Origin: JAQBFJ01 sp032123435
GTDB taxonomy: Bacteria; Verrucomicrobiota; Kiritimatiellia; UBA8416; JAQBFJ01
Assembly (NCBI GenBank): GCA_032123435.1
Contig: JAQBFJ010000119.1
Span: 1-13,942, forward strand
Direction of reading: 5' to 3'
Length of the DNA stretch: 13,942 nucleotides
Of this stretch, positions 13,051 to 13,942 are shown piece after piece (position 1 is the first letter of the stretch; each line of letters starts with the position of its first letter). Made by a program: the position numbers and the translations under genes. The notes beneath the pieces were generated by a model, which worked only from the letters and a program-made list of their open reading frames with translations, had not been told where the DNA came from and searched no databases.

Positions 13051-13942
13051 TCAGGAGAGCAGGCTGGTCACTGTATCGGATAGTGATTGCGTCAGTTGGC
13101 CGGTTATCTCTTCCGTAGGGCCTTCAACCATTATTCGGCAGAGCGGTTCTGTGCCGGAATAGCGTATTAGAACACGGCCGTTATCGGCGAGTTGGGTTTC
13201 CGCCTGATGTATTGCTTCACACAGTTCCGGGATATCCTTGATGGGTGGCTTTCTGCTTACTTTCACATTGACGAGTTTCTGAGGCATGACATTCATTGCT
13301 TGAGCCAGTTCTGAGAGTGTCTTTCCGGATTTCTGCATTACCGCCAGAAGCTGGAGTGCTGATATTATACCATCACCCGTCGTGTGATGGTGCAGGAATA
13401 TCAAGTGGCCCGACTGTTCGCCTCCCAGGAAACAACCGGATTTCTGCATGGTCTCAAGCACATTCCTGTCGCCAACTTCGGCTTCAATGTATTTGATGCC
13501 CATTTCACGGAGTGCCACGCGCATACCGAAATTGCTCATTGGCGTGATGACTATGGCATTACCCATGTCCTGCTTCTGTTCCTTCGCGAATTTTGAACAT
13601 ATTACAAGGATATGGTCACCCGTCAGTTCTTGTCCTTTTTCATCAATCGCGATAAGACGGTCACCATCCCCGTCGAAAGCGAGGCCCAGATGGGAATTTG
13701 TTTCCTTGACCTTCGCGATCAAGTCGTCGGTAAACTGGGAACCGCAATTGGCGTTGATATTCTTTCCATCCGGCTTGTTATGTATGGTAATGATTTCAGC
13801 GCCTAGTTCACTGAAGATTATTGGTGCGGCCTTATATGTTGCGCCATTAGCGCAATCGAGGACTATTTTCAAGCCGGCAAGAGATGTGTCTGACGGAAAG
13901 GTATTCTTGCAGAAAACAATATAGCGGCCCAACGCGTCATCA
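13051..13942 (-). CDS. glmM: Phosphoglucosamine mutase, C-terminal part (cut by window edge)
   Basis: GlmM interconverts glucosamine-6-phosphate and glucosamine-1-phosphate on the route to UDP-GlcNAc for peptidoglycan and lipopolysaccharide. The reading frame is open to the window end, giving 296 visible residues starting DDALGRYIVFCKNTFP. The full family length is about 450, so roughly the first third, including the phosphorylated serine loop, is missing. Seen: the metal-binding AFDGDGDR, sugar-binding GGEQSGH, TTGDGI, and the phosphate-binding RYSGTEPL near the C-terminus. GRYIVFCK and the context favour GlmM over a phosphomannomutase, but the two families are close. The TTG codon at 13930-13932 is an internal Leu, not a start. 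The gene converges on the lipoprotein gene. Confidence 0.88.
   Translation of the reverse strand, partial: DDALGRYIVFCKNTFPSDTSLAGLKIVLDCANGATYKAAPIIFSELGAEIITIHNKPDGKNINANCGSQFTDDLIAKVKETNSHLGLAFDGDGDRLIAIDEKGQELTGDHILVICSKFAKEQKQDMGNAIVITPMSNFGMRVALREMGIKYIEAEVGDRNVLETMQKSGCFLGGEQSGHLIFLHHHTTGDGIISALQLLAVMQKSGKTLSELAQAMNVMPQKLVNVKVSRKPPIKDIPELCEAIHQAETQLADNGRVLIRYSGTEPLCRIMVEGPTEEITGQLTQSLSDTVTSLLS

Noticed and set aside
13930..13932. TTG as the start of a complete mutase
   Set aside because: The frame stays open to the window edge with GlmM-like residues, and the family needs a further N-terminal third. This is a partial gene.

Overview
The window is a compact bacterial fatty-acid-synthesis locus: two divergent gene blocks, then a convergent partial gene. 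The organism looks Gram-negative. An apparent lipoprotein of the CsgG-like outer-membrane family is present, the AccA and AccD carboxyltransferase subunits are separate, and the type II fab genes follow the classic bacterial order. I cannot place it to species. An uncultured PVC-type lineage (Lentisphaerota/Kiritimatiellota) would fit the gene mix, but that is a low-confidence guess. GC is intermediate by eye.

Left block (minus strand, 45-4301): accD, a small stand-alone ParB-N-domain protein, accA, and a 642-aa protein joining an oxaloacetate decarboxylase alpha/PycB-type carboxyltransferase to what looks like a complete AccB biotin carrier. The genes are 26-35 nt apart and probably form one operon from a sigma70-like promoter in the 192-nt divergent region. 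No stand-alone accB and no accC (biotin carboxylase) are present. Two carboxyltransferases, one for acetyl-CoA and one of the pyruvate/oxaloacetate type, therefore appear to share a single biotin carrier. This is the most interesting feature of the window. It raises the possibility of a transcarboxylase that moves CO2 from oxaloacetate to acetyl-CoA.

Right block (plus strand, 4494-12669): rsmD, coaD, a yceD-like DUF177 gene, rpmF, plsX, fabH, fabD, fabG, acpP and fabF, mostly overlapping or tightly spaced, followed after 123 nt by the CsgG-like lipoprotein gene. The order is the textbook rpmF-plsX-fab cluster with the rsmD-coaD pair in front. RsmD modifies 16S rRNA and CoaD makes the CoA precursor dephospho-CoA. 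PlsX handles acyl-phosphate for phospholipid synthesis, and FabH/D/G/F with ACP run initiation and elongation. AccA/AccD from the left block would supply malonyl-CoA. rsmD has a promoter-like -10 box 7 nt before its ATG and no Shine-Dalgarno sequence, suggesting a leaderless mRNA. acpP appears to have its own promoter inside the end of fabG and a strong stem-loop after its stop.

Right end: a 381-nt non-coding convergent region (12670-13050) carries four separate stem-loops and a 25-nt pyrimidine run. Beyond it is the C-terminal two thirds of a phosphoglucosamine mutase (glmM) on the minus strand, cut by the window edge.
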